Positions 8,647 to 18,100 of a stretch of DNA of 64,000 nt are shown here, piece after piece. Positions within the stretch are counted from its first letter, which is position 1, and every line of letters starts with the position of its first letter. The stretch covers positions 121,946 through 185,945 of the forward strand of contig NZ_QHKS01000016.1 in NCBI RefSeq assembly GCF_003353175.1, read 5' to 3'. The DNA is from Paraburkholderia lacunae. GTDB lineage: Bacteria > Pseudomonadota > Gammaproteobacteria > Burkholderiales > Burkholderiaceae. The position numbers and the translations under genes are program-made. The notes beneath the pieces were generated by a model. It did no database searches and was not told the origin of the DNA. It saw only the letters and a program-made list of their open reading frames with translations.

Positions 8647-9651
8647 ATGAATCTGAATTCCCGCAGGCATCCCGTCGCCAGGAAAATCGTGTCGATGTGC
8701 GTCGCGGCGTCCGCCGTGTGGTGCGCGAGCGCCACCCACGCCGCCGATCAGCCGGTCGTCGGCCTCATCACCAAGACCGACACCAACCCGTTCTTCGTGA
8801 AGATGAAACAGGGTGCCGAAGCCGCCGCCGCGAAAGACGGCGCCAAGCTGCTCACCGCGGCCGGCAAGTTCGACGGCGACAACGCAAGCCAGGTCACCGC
8901 GATCGAAAACATGCTGACGGCCGGCGCAAAAGCGATTCTGATCACGCCGAGCGATACCAAGGCCATCGTGCCGAGCATCAAGAAAGCGCGCGCCGCCGGC
9001 GTGATGGTGGTCGCGCTCGACACGCCCACCGATCCGCAAGACGCCACCGACGCCCTCTTCGCCACCGACAACTTCAAAGCCGGCGTGCTGATCGGTCAAT
9101 ACGCAAAGGCCGCGCTGAACGGCAAGCCCGCCAAGATCGCCACCCTCGATCTCGCACCCGGCGTATCGGTCGGCGTGCTGCGCCATAACGGCTTCCTGCA
9201 AGGCTTCGGCGTGAAGGAAGGCGATCCCTCGGTGGTCTGCAGCCAGGACACGCGCGGCGACCAGTCGAAGGGTCAGACGGCGATGGAAAACTGCCTGCAG
9301 AAGTCGCCCGACATCAACGTCGTCTACACGATCAACGAACCTGCCGCGGCCGGCGCTTATCGTGCGCTCAAAGCTGCCGGCAAGGACAAGAGCGTGATGA
9401 TCGTCTCGATCGACGGCGGCTGCGAAGGCGTGCGCAACGTGAAGGCCGGCGCGATCGCCGCGACGTCGCAGCAGTATCCGCTGAAGATGGCCTCGCTCGG
9501 CGTGACGGCAGGCGTCGACTACGCGAAGACCGGCAAGAAAGTCTCCGGCTACCAGGACACCGGCGTCACGCTCATCACCGATAAGGCGATGTCCGGCGTC
9601 GACAGCAAGGACTCGAAGTTCGGCCTCGACAACTGTTGGGGCAACAAGTAA
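8647..9651 (+). CDS. frcB: Sugar ABC transporter periplasmic binding protein, FrcB-like
   Basis: A 334-residue pentose/hexose-binding protein of the ribose-binding-protein family. The signal peptide has a basic start (NSRRHPVARK), a hydrophobic stretch and cleavage after ATHA at residue 32. The mature protein begins VVGLITKTDTNPFFVKMKQGAE, the hallmark first strand and helix of this family, followed by the hinge segments LITPSDTKAIVP, ALDTPTDP and YTINEPAAAGAY. Gene order (binding protein, permease, single-domain ATPase, ROK regulator) matches the rhizobial frcBCA fructose system, which is why the symbol is given. Mannose, ribose or another sugar remain possible ligands. Confidence 0.82.
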   Translation: MNLNSRRHPVARKIVSMCVAASAVWCASATHAADQPVVGLITKTDTNPFFVKMKQGAEAAAAKDGAKLLTAAGKFDGDNASQVTAIENMLTAGAKAILITPSDTKAIVPSIKKARAAGVMVVALDTPTDPQDATDALFATDNFKAGVLIGQYAKAALNGKPAKIATLDLAPGVSVGVLRHNGFLQGFGVKEGDPSVVCSQDTRGDQSKGQTAMENCLQKSPDINVVYTINEPAAAGAYRALKAAGKDKSVMIVSIDGGCEGVRNVKAGAIAATSQQYPLKMASLGVTAGVDYAKTGKKVSGYQDTGVTLITDKAMSGVDSKDSKFGLDNCWGNK

Positions 9652-9741
9652 CGCAACACAGTACGGCGGCCCGCCCGCTGGGCCGCCACCAGACTTGCCG
9701 CGCGGCCTGTCAGCCACGCTTATGCATCGAGGACACCCATC

Positions 9742-10728
9742 ATGTCGACTCCCTCCGCGCCTGCCGGCCACTCGCGCCACTTGACCGACCGTTTGCCGTC
9801 GCTCGCCGAAATCGGCCCGCTGATCGCATTGGTGCTTGCCTGCGCCTTTTTCATCTCGCAGAGCGGCCGCTTCCTGTCGTTCCAGAACCTGTCGCTGATC
9901 CTGCAGCAGACCATGGTGGTCGCCGTCATCGCGATCGGCCAGACGCTGATCGTGCTCACCGGTGGCATCGACCTGTCATGCGGGATGGTGATGGCGTTCG
10001 GCTCGATCATCATGACCAAATTCGCGGTCACGCTCGGCGTGCCGCCGGTGCTCGCGATTCTGTGCGGCATCGCCGCGAGCACGTTGTTCGGCGCGCTCAA
10101 CGGCGTGCTGATCACACGCATCAAGCTGCCCGCGTTCATCGTCACGCTGGGTACGCTGAACATCGCCTTCGCGCTCACGCAGATCTATTCGAATGCGGAG
10201 AGCGTGTCGAACCTCCCGGACGCGATCATGTTCTTCGGCAACACCTTCAAGCTCGGCCCCGCCGAAGTCACGTACGGCACCGTGCTCACGCTGTTGATGT
10301 ATCTGGCGACGTGGTTCGTGTTGCGCGACACGGTCCCGGGCCGGCATCTGTACGCACTCGGCAATAACGCCGAAGCCGCACGCCTGATGGGCCTCTCGTC
10401 GCAGAAAATCCTGCTTACGGTGTACTCGCTGGCCGGCGCGATCTACGGCATCGCCGCGCTGCTGTCGGTGTCGCGCACCGGCGTCGGCGATCCGCAGGCC
10501 GGGCAAACGGAGAATCTCGACAGCATCACCGCGGTAGTGCTGGGCGGCACGAGTCTGTTCGGCGGACGCGGGTCGATTGTCGGCACGCTGCTCGGCGCGC
10601 TGATCGTCGGCGTGTTTCGCAACGGCTTGACGCTGATCGGCGTCTCTTCCGTCTACCAGGTGTTGATCACCGGCATGCTGGTGATTCTCGCGGTCGCCGC
10701 GGACAAACTCTCTCATCGTCGCGGTTGA
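9742..10728 (+). CDS. frcC: Sugar ABC transporter permease, FrcC/RbsC-like
   Basis: A 328-residue inner-membrane permease of the branched BPD_transp_2 family with about ten hydrophobic segments. The characteristic GQTLIVLTGGIDLSCGMVMAFGS segment lies near residue 75, followed by NGVLITRIKLPAFIVTLGTL, and the C-terminal VVLGGTSLFGGRGSIVGTLLGA repeat is also typical. It begins 90 bp after frcB and is separated from frcA by about 210 bp of repeated hairpins, which is unusual within such an operon and may uncouple the level of the ATPase from that of the permease. Confidence 0.87.
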   Translation: MSTPSAPAGHSRHLTDRLPSLAEIGPLIALVLACAFFISQSGRFLSFQNLSLILQQTMVVAVIAIGQTLIVLTGGIDLSCGMVMAFGSIIMTKFAVTLGVPPVLAILCGIAASTLFGALNGVLITRIKLPAFIVTLGTLNIAFALTQIYSNAESVSNLPDAIMFFGNTFKLGPAEVTYGTVLTLLMYLATWFVLRDTVPGRHLYALGNNAEAARLMGLSSQKILLTVYSLAGAIYGIAALLSVSRTGVGDPQAGQTENLDSITAVVLGGTSLFGGRGSIVGTLLGALIVGVFRNGLTLIGVSSVYQVLITGMLVILAVAADKLSHRRG

Positions 10729-10749
10729 TCATCCAACCGCAATTATCTT

Positions 10750-10923
10750 GCATGGGGCCTGAGTAAGCGCTATGGGACCAGAGTAAGCGCTGAAGCGCCA
10801 ACTCTGGTCGACAGCGTTGCATGGGACCTGAGTAAGCGCTAAAGCGCTAACTCAGGTCGACACGCTAACTCAGGCCGACAGCGTTGCATGGGGCCTGAGT
10901 AAGCGCTAAAGCGCTAACTCAGG
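10750..10923 (+). repeat. Repeated hairpin units between frcC and frcA
   Basis: Three long dyads occur in tandem. They are CCAGAGT...ACTCTGG at 10778-10807, CCTGAGT...ACTCAGG at 10827-10856 and an almost identical copy at 10894-10923. Partial copies lie at 10758-10771 and 10863-10874. Each dyad carries an inner AGCGCT repeat, so each RNA copy could fold into a stem of about 13 base pairs. The spacer GCGTTGCATGGG also repeats. No T-run follows, so simple termination is unlikely; mRNA protection or attenuation within the operon is more plausible. Confidence 0.85.
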
Positions 10924-10939
10924 CCGACAGGAGCCAGTC

Positions 10940-11743
10940 ATGTCGACACCTACACCTACTTCCGCTTCGGCCGCGATGCCCGTATTGCAGGCGCTCGGAC
11001 TCGTCAAACGCTACGGCAACGTCACCGCGCTCGACGGTTGCGATTTCGAAGTGCTGCCCGGCGAGATTCTCGCCGTGATCGGCGACAACGGCGCGGGCAA
11101 ATCGTCGTTGATCAAGGCCCTTTCCGGCGCCACGGTGCCGGATGAAGGCGAGATTCTGCTCGATGGCAAGCCAGTCAAATTCCGCAGCCCGTTGGATGCA
11201 CGCGCTCAAGGCATCGAAACCGTGTATCAGGAACTCGCGGTAGCGCCCGCAATGAGCATCGCCGAAAACCTGTTCCTTGCCCGCGAACTGCTCAAGCCCG
11301 GCTGGCGCGGTTCGCTCTTCAAGATGATCGACAAGCGCCGCATGCTGGAGGAAGCGACCTCGCATATGAAAGACTTGCAGATCGGCATCCGCTCGATGCG
11401 CCAGGCGGTCGAGACCCTCTCCGGCGGTCAGCGTCAAGGCGTGGCGGTGGCGCGCAGCGCGGCATTTGCGCGGCACGTGGTGATTCTCGACGAGCCCACC
11501 GCCGCGCTCGGCGTGAAGGAAGGCAACATGGTGCTCGAACTGATCCGGCGCGTGCGCGACCGCGGTCTGCCGGTGATCCTGATCAGCCACAACATGCCGC
11601 ACGTGTTCGAAGTCGCCGACCGCATTCATATTCAGCGGCTAGGCCGGCGCGCCGCGCTGGTCAACACCAAAGACATCCACATGTCCGAGGCTGTCGCGAT
11701 CATGACGGGCGCGAAGGCAGCGGACGTCAAGGCGATTGCATAA
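10940..11743 (+). CDS. frcA: Sugar ABC transporter ATP-binding protein, single-domain FrcA-like
   Basis: A 267-residue ATPase with one nucleotide-binding domain. Walker A is GDNGAGKSS (about residues 46-54), the Q-loop YQELAVAP, the signature LSGGQRQG, Walker B VILDEPTAALG, and the switch His is in LISHNMPH. Most ribose-type importers carry a two-domain ATPase of about 500 residues; the short form is the normal state in FrcA, so this is probably not a truncation. An AGGAG ribosome site lies just before the ATG, immediately after the last hairpin, suggesting independent translation initiation. The ROK regulator follows 33 bp downstream. Confidence 0.85.
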   Translation: MSTPTPTSASAAMPVLQALGLVKRYGNVTALDGCDFEVLPGEILAVIGDNGAGKSSLIKALSGATVPDEGEILLDGKPVKFRSPLDARAQGIETVYQELAVAPAMSIAENLFLARELLKPGWRGSLFKMIDKRRMLEEATSHMKDLQIGIRSMRQAVETLSGGQRQGVAVARSAAFARHVVILDEPTAALGVKEGNMVLELIRRVRDRGLPVILISHNMPHVFEVADRIHIQRLGRRAALVNTKDIHMSEAVAIMTGAKAADVKAIA

Positions 11744-11776
11744 TGTGTTCATCCAGCTGAGCGGCGGCACACGACG

Positions 11777-13003
11777 ATGGAATCCACCAGCACCCGCTCC
11801 CGCCTCAAACGCACGATCGGTTCGAACCAGGTCGGCATGCGGCAGTTCAACGAGCGGATCGTGTTGCAGACGATCCGCTTGCACGGACCGCTTCCCAAAG
11901 CCGAGGTGGGCCGCCTCACGCGCCTGTCGATGCAGACGGTCTCGATGATCGTCGAGCGCCTGATCGAAGACGGCCTGCTCGAGAAGCAGGCGCGCGTGCG
12001 CGGCAGGATCGGTCAGCCCTCGGTGCCGATCGCCTTGCATGCCGAAGGGGCCTACACCATCGGCGTCAAGGTGGGGCGCCGCAGTCTCGACGTGCTGGCG
12101 ATGGATTTTGCGGGCCACGTGGTGAGCCGCGATGTATTCGAGTACGCCTATCCCGATCCGCGCACCCTGTTCCCCGCGCTCGAAAGCAAACTGGCGCGCG
12201 TGAACCAGACGCTCGGCGCGAAAGCGAACAAGGTGGTCGGCGTGGGCGTGGCCGCGCCGCTGTGGCTCGGCGGCTGGCGCGACTTTCTCGGCGCGCCGCC
12301 CGACGCTCTGGAAGCCTGGAACGAAATCGACTTGCGCAGCCGCGTCGCAACGATGACCGGTTTGCCCGTCGAGTTCGCCAAAGACACCACCGCCGCCTGC
12401 GCCGCCGAACTCGTGATGGGCCAGGGCCGCGGGATTCACAATTTTCTGTATCTGTTCGTCGGCACGTTTATCGGCGGCGGGCTGGTGATCGACGGTCGTT
12501 TGCACGGCGGACCGCATGACAACGCCGGCGCCGTCGGTTCGATTCCGCTTCGCGACGGCACTGCGCACAAGCCTGCCCGGCAATTGCTGCACGCGGCATC
12601 CGGCTTCGTGCTCGAACAGTTGTTGAGCGATGCGGGTGCGCCGCCGGCCGCGGCGCACGACCATCGCGCGCTGTCGCCGGAGTGGTGGCGGCAGACCGAG
12701 CAGTGGCTCGACACCGCCTGCCCGGCGATCGCCAACGCGCTGACCAATGCCGCGGCGCTGCTCGACCTGGAAGCGGTCGTGATCGACGGCGAACTCGACC
12801 GGCAGCTGGTGCGCGAAATCATCCGCCGTACCGAGCGTGTGCTCGATCGTTTCGAGTGGGAAGGCATGGTGCGTCCGCAACTGCTCGAAGGCACCATCGG
12901 CGCCGATGCGCGCGCAATGGGCGGCGCGATTCTGCCGCTCTACGCGCACTTCGCGCCGGTGCATGAACTGTTTCTCAAGCCGGCGGTAGACGCCGATTAC
13001 TAG
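11777..13003 (+). CDS. ROK-family transcriptional repressor
   Basis: A 408-residue protein with an N-terminal winged helix (about residues 20-85, NERIVLQTIRLHGPLPKAEV...LSMQTVSMIVERLIEDGLL) fused to a sugar-kinase-like ROK domain (from VVGVGVAAPLWLGG onward). Repressors of this class bind DNA until a sugar or sugar phosphate is sensed. It closes the frc operon, so it most likely represses frcB transcription; the dyad at 8515-8533 is the proposed site. The usual ROK zinc motif (GHxxxx then CxCGxxGC) is not seen: the segment GGPHDNAGAVGSIPL is followed by no cysteine cluster. This suggests a regulator that has lost kinase-type zinc binding. Confidence 0.83.
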   Translation: MESTSTRSRLKRTIGSNQVGMRQFNERIVLQTIRLHGPLPKAEVGRLTRLSMQTVSMIVERLIEDGLLEKQARVRGRIGQPSVPIALHAEGAYTIGVKVGRRSLDVLAMDFAGHVVSRDVFEYAYPDPRTLFPALESKLARVNQTLGAKANKVVGVGVAAPLWLGGWRDFLGAPPDALEAWNEIDLRSRVATMTGLPVEFAKDTTAACAAELVMGQGRGIHNFLYLFVGTFIGGGLVIDGRLHGGPHDNAGAVGSIPLRDGTAHKPARQLLHAASGFVLEQLLSDAGAPPAAAHDHRALSPEWWRQTEQWLDTACPAIANALTNAAALLDLEAVVIDGELDRQLVREIIRRTERVLDRFEWEGMVRPQLLEGTIGADARAMGGAILPLYAHFAPVHELFLKPAVDADY

Positions 13004-13540
13004 GGTCTGTTGAGATTCAAGCTAGCCAGACGGCGGTAGCAGCCATTGCGTCGAGCGGCACGATGGCGAGCGCCGGCACGGTCAACTGCACGTTGACGCT
13101 GTGCGCGCTGTCCATGAGGCTCGCAGATAAGTGTTCCGACCATATTTAATGGTTCCCGAGCCCTCGACAAACGCGTGTGCGCAGCAAACTGCTGACGTGG
13201 CGCCGCGCGGGCGGTTCAAACCCTCGCGAAATTAGCCTTGTATAGACAAATTGAATATTTGTCTGCCGGCGCGCGCCGCCCCAAAAGACTCGAAATACAC
13301 GTATTTTTCCTTTATGCGTAAGCTTGGCAAGCGCGTTCTATCGACTCGAAGAGCAGTTGACCTTTCGGGTAAACGATAGAGAAGTTAACTTGTCTAGACA
13401 TTTTGATTCGCATAAAGTCCACATCGGATCGTCAGCTGCCGTCCGGTGGCGAAGATCGGGAGACCCGCGAAACTGCGATCGGTCGATTGTCCAGAATTGG
13501 CGGCACGCGAACGACGCGGCGCCTGGTTAAGAGGATTTCC
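13004..13540 (+). promoter_or_regulatory. Gene-free region with two TTGTnnAGACA dyads before the NCS1 permease
   Basis: No convincing gene is present. At 13239-13264 a TTGTATAGACAA dyad overlaps a perfect AGACAAAT-N5-ATTTGTCT inverted repeat, and at 13391-13400 there is a perfect TGTCTAGACA palindrome. GntR/HutC-type repressors bind TTGTATAnACAA-like sites, so control by a GntR regulator encoded elsewhere is inferred. The stretch 13010-13135 has no recognisable content. Confidence 0.5.
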
Positions 13541-14986
13541 ATGTCTGTCTCCAATGACGGCGCGCGAGTTCGCGTCATCGCCGAGCGCCGCACCATCGAC
13601 TACATTCCCGACGCCGAACGTCATGGCGGCCTCTTCAGCCAGTTCACCCTGTGGCTCGCGGCCAATCTGCAAATTACGGCCATTGTCACCGGGGCGCTTG
13701 CTGTGGTTCTGGGCGGCGATGTGTTCTGGTCGCTGATCGGCCTTCTGGTGGGACAGATGATCGGTGGCGGGGTCATGGCGCTTCACGGCGCGCAAGGTCC
13801 GCAACTCGGCTTGCCGCAAATGATTTCGAGCCGCGTGCAGTTCGGCGTTTACGGCGCGGTGATTCCCATCGTGCTCGTCTGCATCATGTATGTGGGGTTC
13901 TCCGCCAGCGGTTCCGTGCTGGCCGGCCAGGCCGTCGCGCAATTGCTGCACGTGGACGACGCGGTCGGGATCGTCGTGTTCACCGCGGTCATCGTCGCAT
14001 TCACGGTGATCGGCTATCGCGTGATTCACGGGGTTGGACGGATCGCAAGCGTGGTCGGCGTCCTTGCGTTTGTCTACATGTTCGCCCAACTCCTCATTGG
14101 GCACGATATCTCCGCACTGCTCGCCAACCGTCACTTCACGCTCAGCAGCTTTTTGCTCGCGATATCTTTGTCCGCCTCGTGGCAGATCGCATTCGGTCCC
14201 TATGTTGCCGACTATTCGCGCTACCTGCCGCGCACGACGTCCCCGCGCAAAACCTTCTGGGCTATTTCACTCGGCGCGGTGATCGGCGCGCAGGTCTCGA
14301 TGGTGTTCGGCGTGTTCGCCGCCGCGCTCGCCGGCAAGCAGTTCCCGGGACATGAAGTGTCGTTCGTCGTCGGCCTGGGTTCCACCGGCACGATCGCGGC
14401 CCTGCTCTACTTCGCCATCGCTTTCGGCAAGATCACCATCACTACGCTGAACGCTTACGGCAGCGTGATGTCGATCGCGACGGTCATCAGTGGATTTCGA
14501 GGCGAAAAAAGCCTGTCGGGACGCAGCAGACTCGCCTATATCCTGGGCATGGTCGGCATAGCAATGTGGCTTGCTCTCGCCGGCCGCCATGCATTCCTGA
14601 AGGAGTTCTCCTCGTTCATCCTGTTCCTGCTCGCGTTCTTCACGCCGTGGAGCGCGATCAACCTGGTCGACTACTATTTCATCACCCGCGACCGTTACGA
14701 CGTGCCGGCGCTCTACGATCCGAACGGGCGCTATGGGCGCTGGAATGTAACCGGCATCCTCGTTTATATGGTCGGCGTGCTCGTACAGTTGCCGTTCATT
14801 TCAAGCGCGTTCTATACGGGGCCGCTCGTCGACCTGCTCGACGGTACCGATATATCGTGGATCGTCGGACTGGCCGTACCCGCCGTGCTGTACTTCGTCG
14901 CGGCGCGTCGCGCCGCACACCACGCACCTGCCCATCTGATCCTGCCGACCGATCCGGCACACGCTGCCGAACTGGTCACGAAGTAA
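13541..14986 (+). CDS. NCS1-family nucleobase/cytosine permease
   Basis: A 481-residue carrier with about 12 membrane spans. N-terminal features match the purine-cytosine permease group: RTIDYIPDAERHGGLFSQFTLWLAANLQ, then LIGLLVGQMIGGGVMALHGAQGPQLGLPQMISSR, which contains the conserved G-PQ and SR elements. FTPWSAINLVDYY in the late spans is also typical. The start at 13541 gives the normal length; 46 upstream in-frame residues fall in the operator region. It is a single-gene unit, convergent with the PBP gene. Substrates in this family include cytosine, purines, hydantoins and allantoin; none can be chosen from sequence alone. Confidence 0.87.
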   Translation: MSVSNDGARVRVIAERRTIDYIPDAERHGGLFSQFTLWLAANLQITAIVTGALAVVLGGDVFWSLIGLLVGQMIGGGVMALHGAQGPQLGLPQMISSRVQFGVYGAVIPIVLVCIMYVGFSASGSVLAGQAVAQLLHVDDAVGIVVFTAVIVAFTVIGYRVIHGVGRIASVVGVLAFVYMFAQLLIGHDISALLANRHFTLSSFLLAISLSASWQIAFGPYVADYSRYLPRTTSPRKTFWAISLGAVIGAQVSMVFGVFAAALAGKQFPGHEVSFVVGLGSTGTIAALLYFAIAFGKITITTLNAYGSVMSIATVISGFRGEKSLSGRSRLAYILGMVGIAMWLALAGRHAFLKEFSSFILFLLAFFTPWSAINLVDYYFITRDRYDVPALYDPNGRYGRWNVTGILVYMVGVLVQLPFISSAFYTGPLVDLLDGTDISWIVGLAVPAVLYFVAARRAAHHAPAHLILPTDPAHAAELVTK

Positions 14987-15033
14987 GCCGGCGCGGCGCA
15001 CTCCGCGCGCGCCGCGTCTCCATTGCATTGACC

Positions 15034-15069
15034 GTCGTCGCGCTCACCGCTTCGTGCGAGCGCGACGAC
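15034..15069. terminator. Strong hairpin between convergent genes
   Basis: Perfect 12-bp arms GTCGTCGCGCTC and GAGCGCGACGAC flank a 12-nt loop. It lies between the ends of the NCS1 and PBP genes. There is no T-run, so it is only a possible transcription barrier. Confidence 0.4.
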
Positions 15070-15144
15070 GCGCGTCGTGCAGGTCGGCGTCGTGCATCGG
15101 TTCCAGATCCTATGTTGCGGGAGTCTCAACACGCGCAATGAGCG

Positions 15145-15164
15145 CGCAATGAGCGCTCATTGCG
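15145..15164. repeat. 20-bp perfect palindrome overlapping the PBP stop codon
   Basis: CGCAATGAGC followed by GCTCATTGCG is a perfect palindrome with no loop. The last codons and stop (15157-15159) of the PBP gene lie inside it. Function unknown; a protein-binding site is more likely than a hairpin. Confidence 0.6.
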
Positions 15165-18100
15165 TGACGACCTTCGTCACGGCGGCGGTTGTCGTGGGCT
15201 GTTCTTCCAGCAACGGCTGCAACACCGGCGCGAGCGACTTCAGCAGCTGCACCGAGAGTGCGCTCGTGAACTCGTAACGCGCCGCATAGGGTTCATGCAC
15301 CCACGCGGTCAGCGTGCCGTAAAAGCGGTCGCCTATCACGAACACGAACGTTGCGCTGCGGTTCACCTTGCGCGACTCGATCAAACGCGCGCCTTTGGCG
15401 AACACGTTGAAGCGCTGATCGCCGGTACCCGTCTTGCCGTACACCTCGAATGTCTGCCCATTGGGGAAGGTCATGCCCTGCGCGAGGCGCCTGGCTGTGC
15501 CGCCCGTCACGACGTCGCGCAGCAGCCCTCTCACCACGCCGGTAATTTCCGGCGACAGCTGCTGTTGCGGCGCCACGGCCGCGCGCTTGAAATGCGTTTC
15601 GTACGGCGTGTCTTTCGCGAAGTCGAGTTGCGTGAGGCTTTCGGTCGGCACCTTGTTGCCGCCGTTGGCGATCACGCCGATCAGTTGCGCAAGGGCGGCC
15701 GGCCGGTCGCCCGACGCGCCGATCGCCGCCGCATACGACGGCGTGAGCGTCGCGAACGGATAGCCGAGCGCCTGCCACGATTTGCCGATCGCATCGAACG
15801 CGCGCTGTTCGACTATCCGCTTGATGCGCCGATCCTGGGTCGCGTGATAGCGCGTCTTGAAGAGCCACGAGTAGGTGGAAAGACGCACGTCGCGGCTCGC
15901 ACTCTGAATCTGGTTGAGCGTCACATCCGGATGCTCGCGCAGATAGTTGACGGTCCACAGCTCGAGCGGATGAACGCTCGAAATGTAGCCCCGGTCGTTC
16001 AGATTGAAGCGGTCGATCGCGTACTTGTCGTAAAGATTCGCGAGATCCTCGTCGTCCAGCATGGAAGCGGCCGGCGTGTTCTTCAACGCGGCGCGCATCT
16101 TCGCGTTGAACCACGCGTTGGATTCATCCGGCGCCACGCTGCGCAGTACGGTTGCTACCTTGGGCGGCGATTTGCGCACGCCGAGCAGCAACAACGCCAG
16201 CGCCTGGTCGGGCGTCTTGCCGTGATACTTCGTGTAGAAACGGTTCATGTACACGCGGCTTTCCTGATCCGCGAAACGCGTCAGATACATCTTGCGCGCC
16301 GCCGGATCGCCGAGCCATTGCGACGACGGCCCGGTGGTCTGAACCATCTCGTAGTGGACGATATCGCGCATCAGGCGCACGAACACCAGATTCACCGAAT
16401 GCTGGAACGCCCGGTGTACGGTCAGGATGCGGCCGTTGTCATCGGCTTCGAAATTGTTGAAGGTCTGCGCGCCGCCGCCGGTGTAGAACGTTTCGCCGGG
16501 GCTCGCCGAATATTTGCGTTCAACGGCCGCATCGAGCATCGCCTGCAACGAGCGGTCCGAGGTATGCGACAGGTAGTCGAGAGCCCAGTGCGTCAGTCTG
16601 TCGTTGGGATCGGGTTTGACTGCTTTCAGCTCCGCTATGCTCAGCGGTGCATAACGCGCATGCAACTCGGAGACGATCTGCAAATACGTCACGAGAGTGC
16701 GCAGTTTCGCGGTGGAACCGAGATTCAGACGCGCGCCGGAATTGATATCGAACGGCTGATTGACGCTGTCGGTTTGCACCCGCACGAGGTTCGCGCCGTC
16801 GCGCCGTTCGAACAACGTGAAGCTATAGGCGATTCGCGACGGATCGTCCGACGCGCGCAGCATTTCGTATCCCACCAGGCCGGCGGCTTTGGCGCCGTCG
16901 CGCGTCGCCGCGGCGGCAAGCCGTTCGCTGACCGCCTGCTGCACAGAATTGTTGAGCGTGCCCGTGGCCTGCAGATCGAGCCGGTCGAGTTCATAGAAGC
17001 TCGGGATGCCAAGCGCGGTCAATAGATGCGAGCGCATCGACGTCACCGCCTTGCGCGCCACGAACGAATCCGCGTTCTGCGTTCTGGACGCGTGGTGCAA
17101 TTCCACTTGCGCTGACAGCGCGGCGTCGCGCAGCGGGATCGGGATGACGCCGTTGCTCCCCAGCAAGCGCAAATAACTATCCGTCAGACGCTGAAGCTCG
17201 CCATAGCCGTGATTCAGGAAATACGACGGCGCACGTTGCGCGATCATCAGCGACAGCACCTGGCGGAAAGCGATGCCTTGCCCGGCGAGATTATCCGGCG
17301 TCGGCGGCGCGTTGAGGATGCGGTTCACGTCGTTGAAATCGCGTCCGTACCACGCGGCAAGACCGTCGCCGATCCCGTTGATTTCGCCGATGCCCGGTTG
17401 CGCGGCCAACGGCACCGAGTTCAGATAGTGCACGACGATCTGCTGGCGCGCGGGCATCGTCTGCGGGCCGTTCAGATAGGCGCGCACCGAGGCCGACGCG
17501 ATTTGCCGCAATTTTTCCGGCGGCGTTGCCGTGCGGCCGCCGGCCGAGTGACGGAACTTCTCAATCTGCGTAGCGAGCGTGCTGCCGCCGGGCGTCGACT
17601 GATGGCGGTTGAACACGCGTGCGCCCTGGTCGGCCAGCGCGCGGCTAAAACGTCCCCAGTCGATTGCCGGGTTGCGGTTCGGCTGATTCGGGTCGAGCAG
17701 ATAGCGGTCTTCGATAAACAGCAGCGAGCTCACGACAAGCGGCGGAATCGCGTCGAAGTCGTCATAGACGTTGCCCGGAAACTGTGCACCAAAGAGTGGC
17801 GTCCCGGTGCCGTCGAAGAGTTGCAGCCCGGCCTGATCTTTTTCGGCGTAAGGCAGAAACAGGCCGTAATCCGCCAGCGACAGCATCCGCTCGGAATCGC
17901 GCGCCTGCGAACGGATTTCAAAGCCGCGTTCGAGGAGGCGCTGCTGGAACGACGGCAGCAAAGCGTAGCCAAGGCGGCTGTCGTAAGGACCGTGATCGGC
18001 TAACGGAAAGCGGATGGAATGACTTGGACCGTCGGCGACGGAGAAACCGACATCGCTCGTCAGTTCGGATAGATAGCGCGCCTGCAATCGCGAGGTTTCG

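Noticed and set aside
10940..11743. Truncated sugar ATPase pseudogene
   Set aside because: One nucleotide-binding domain is the normal form in FrcA-type systems and all motifs are intact.
15160..17025. Long plus-strand open frame of over 600 codons inside the PBP gene
   Set aside because: It is antisense to a clear protein-coding gene, Arg/Gln/Val-rich with no domain, and results from GC-rich third codon positions. Similar antisense frames at 2068-3726, 49254-51542 and 58531-60339 were rejected for the same reason.
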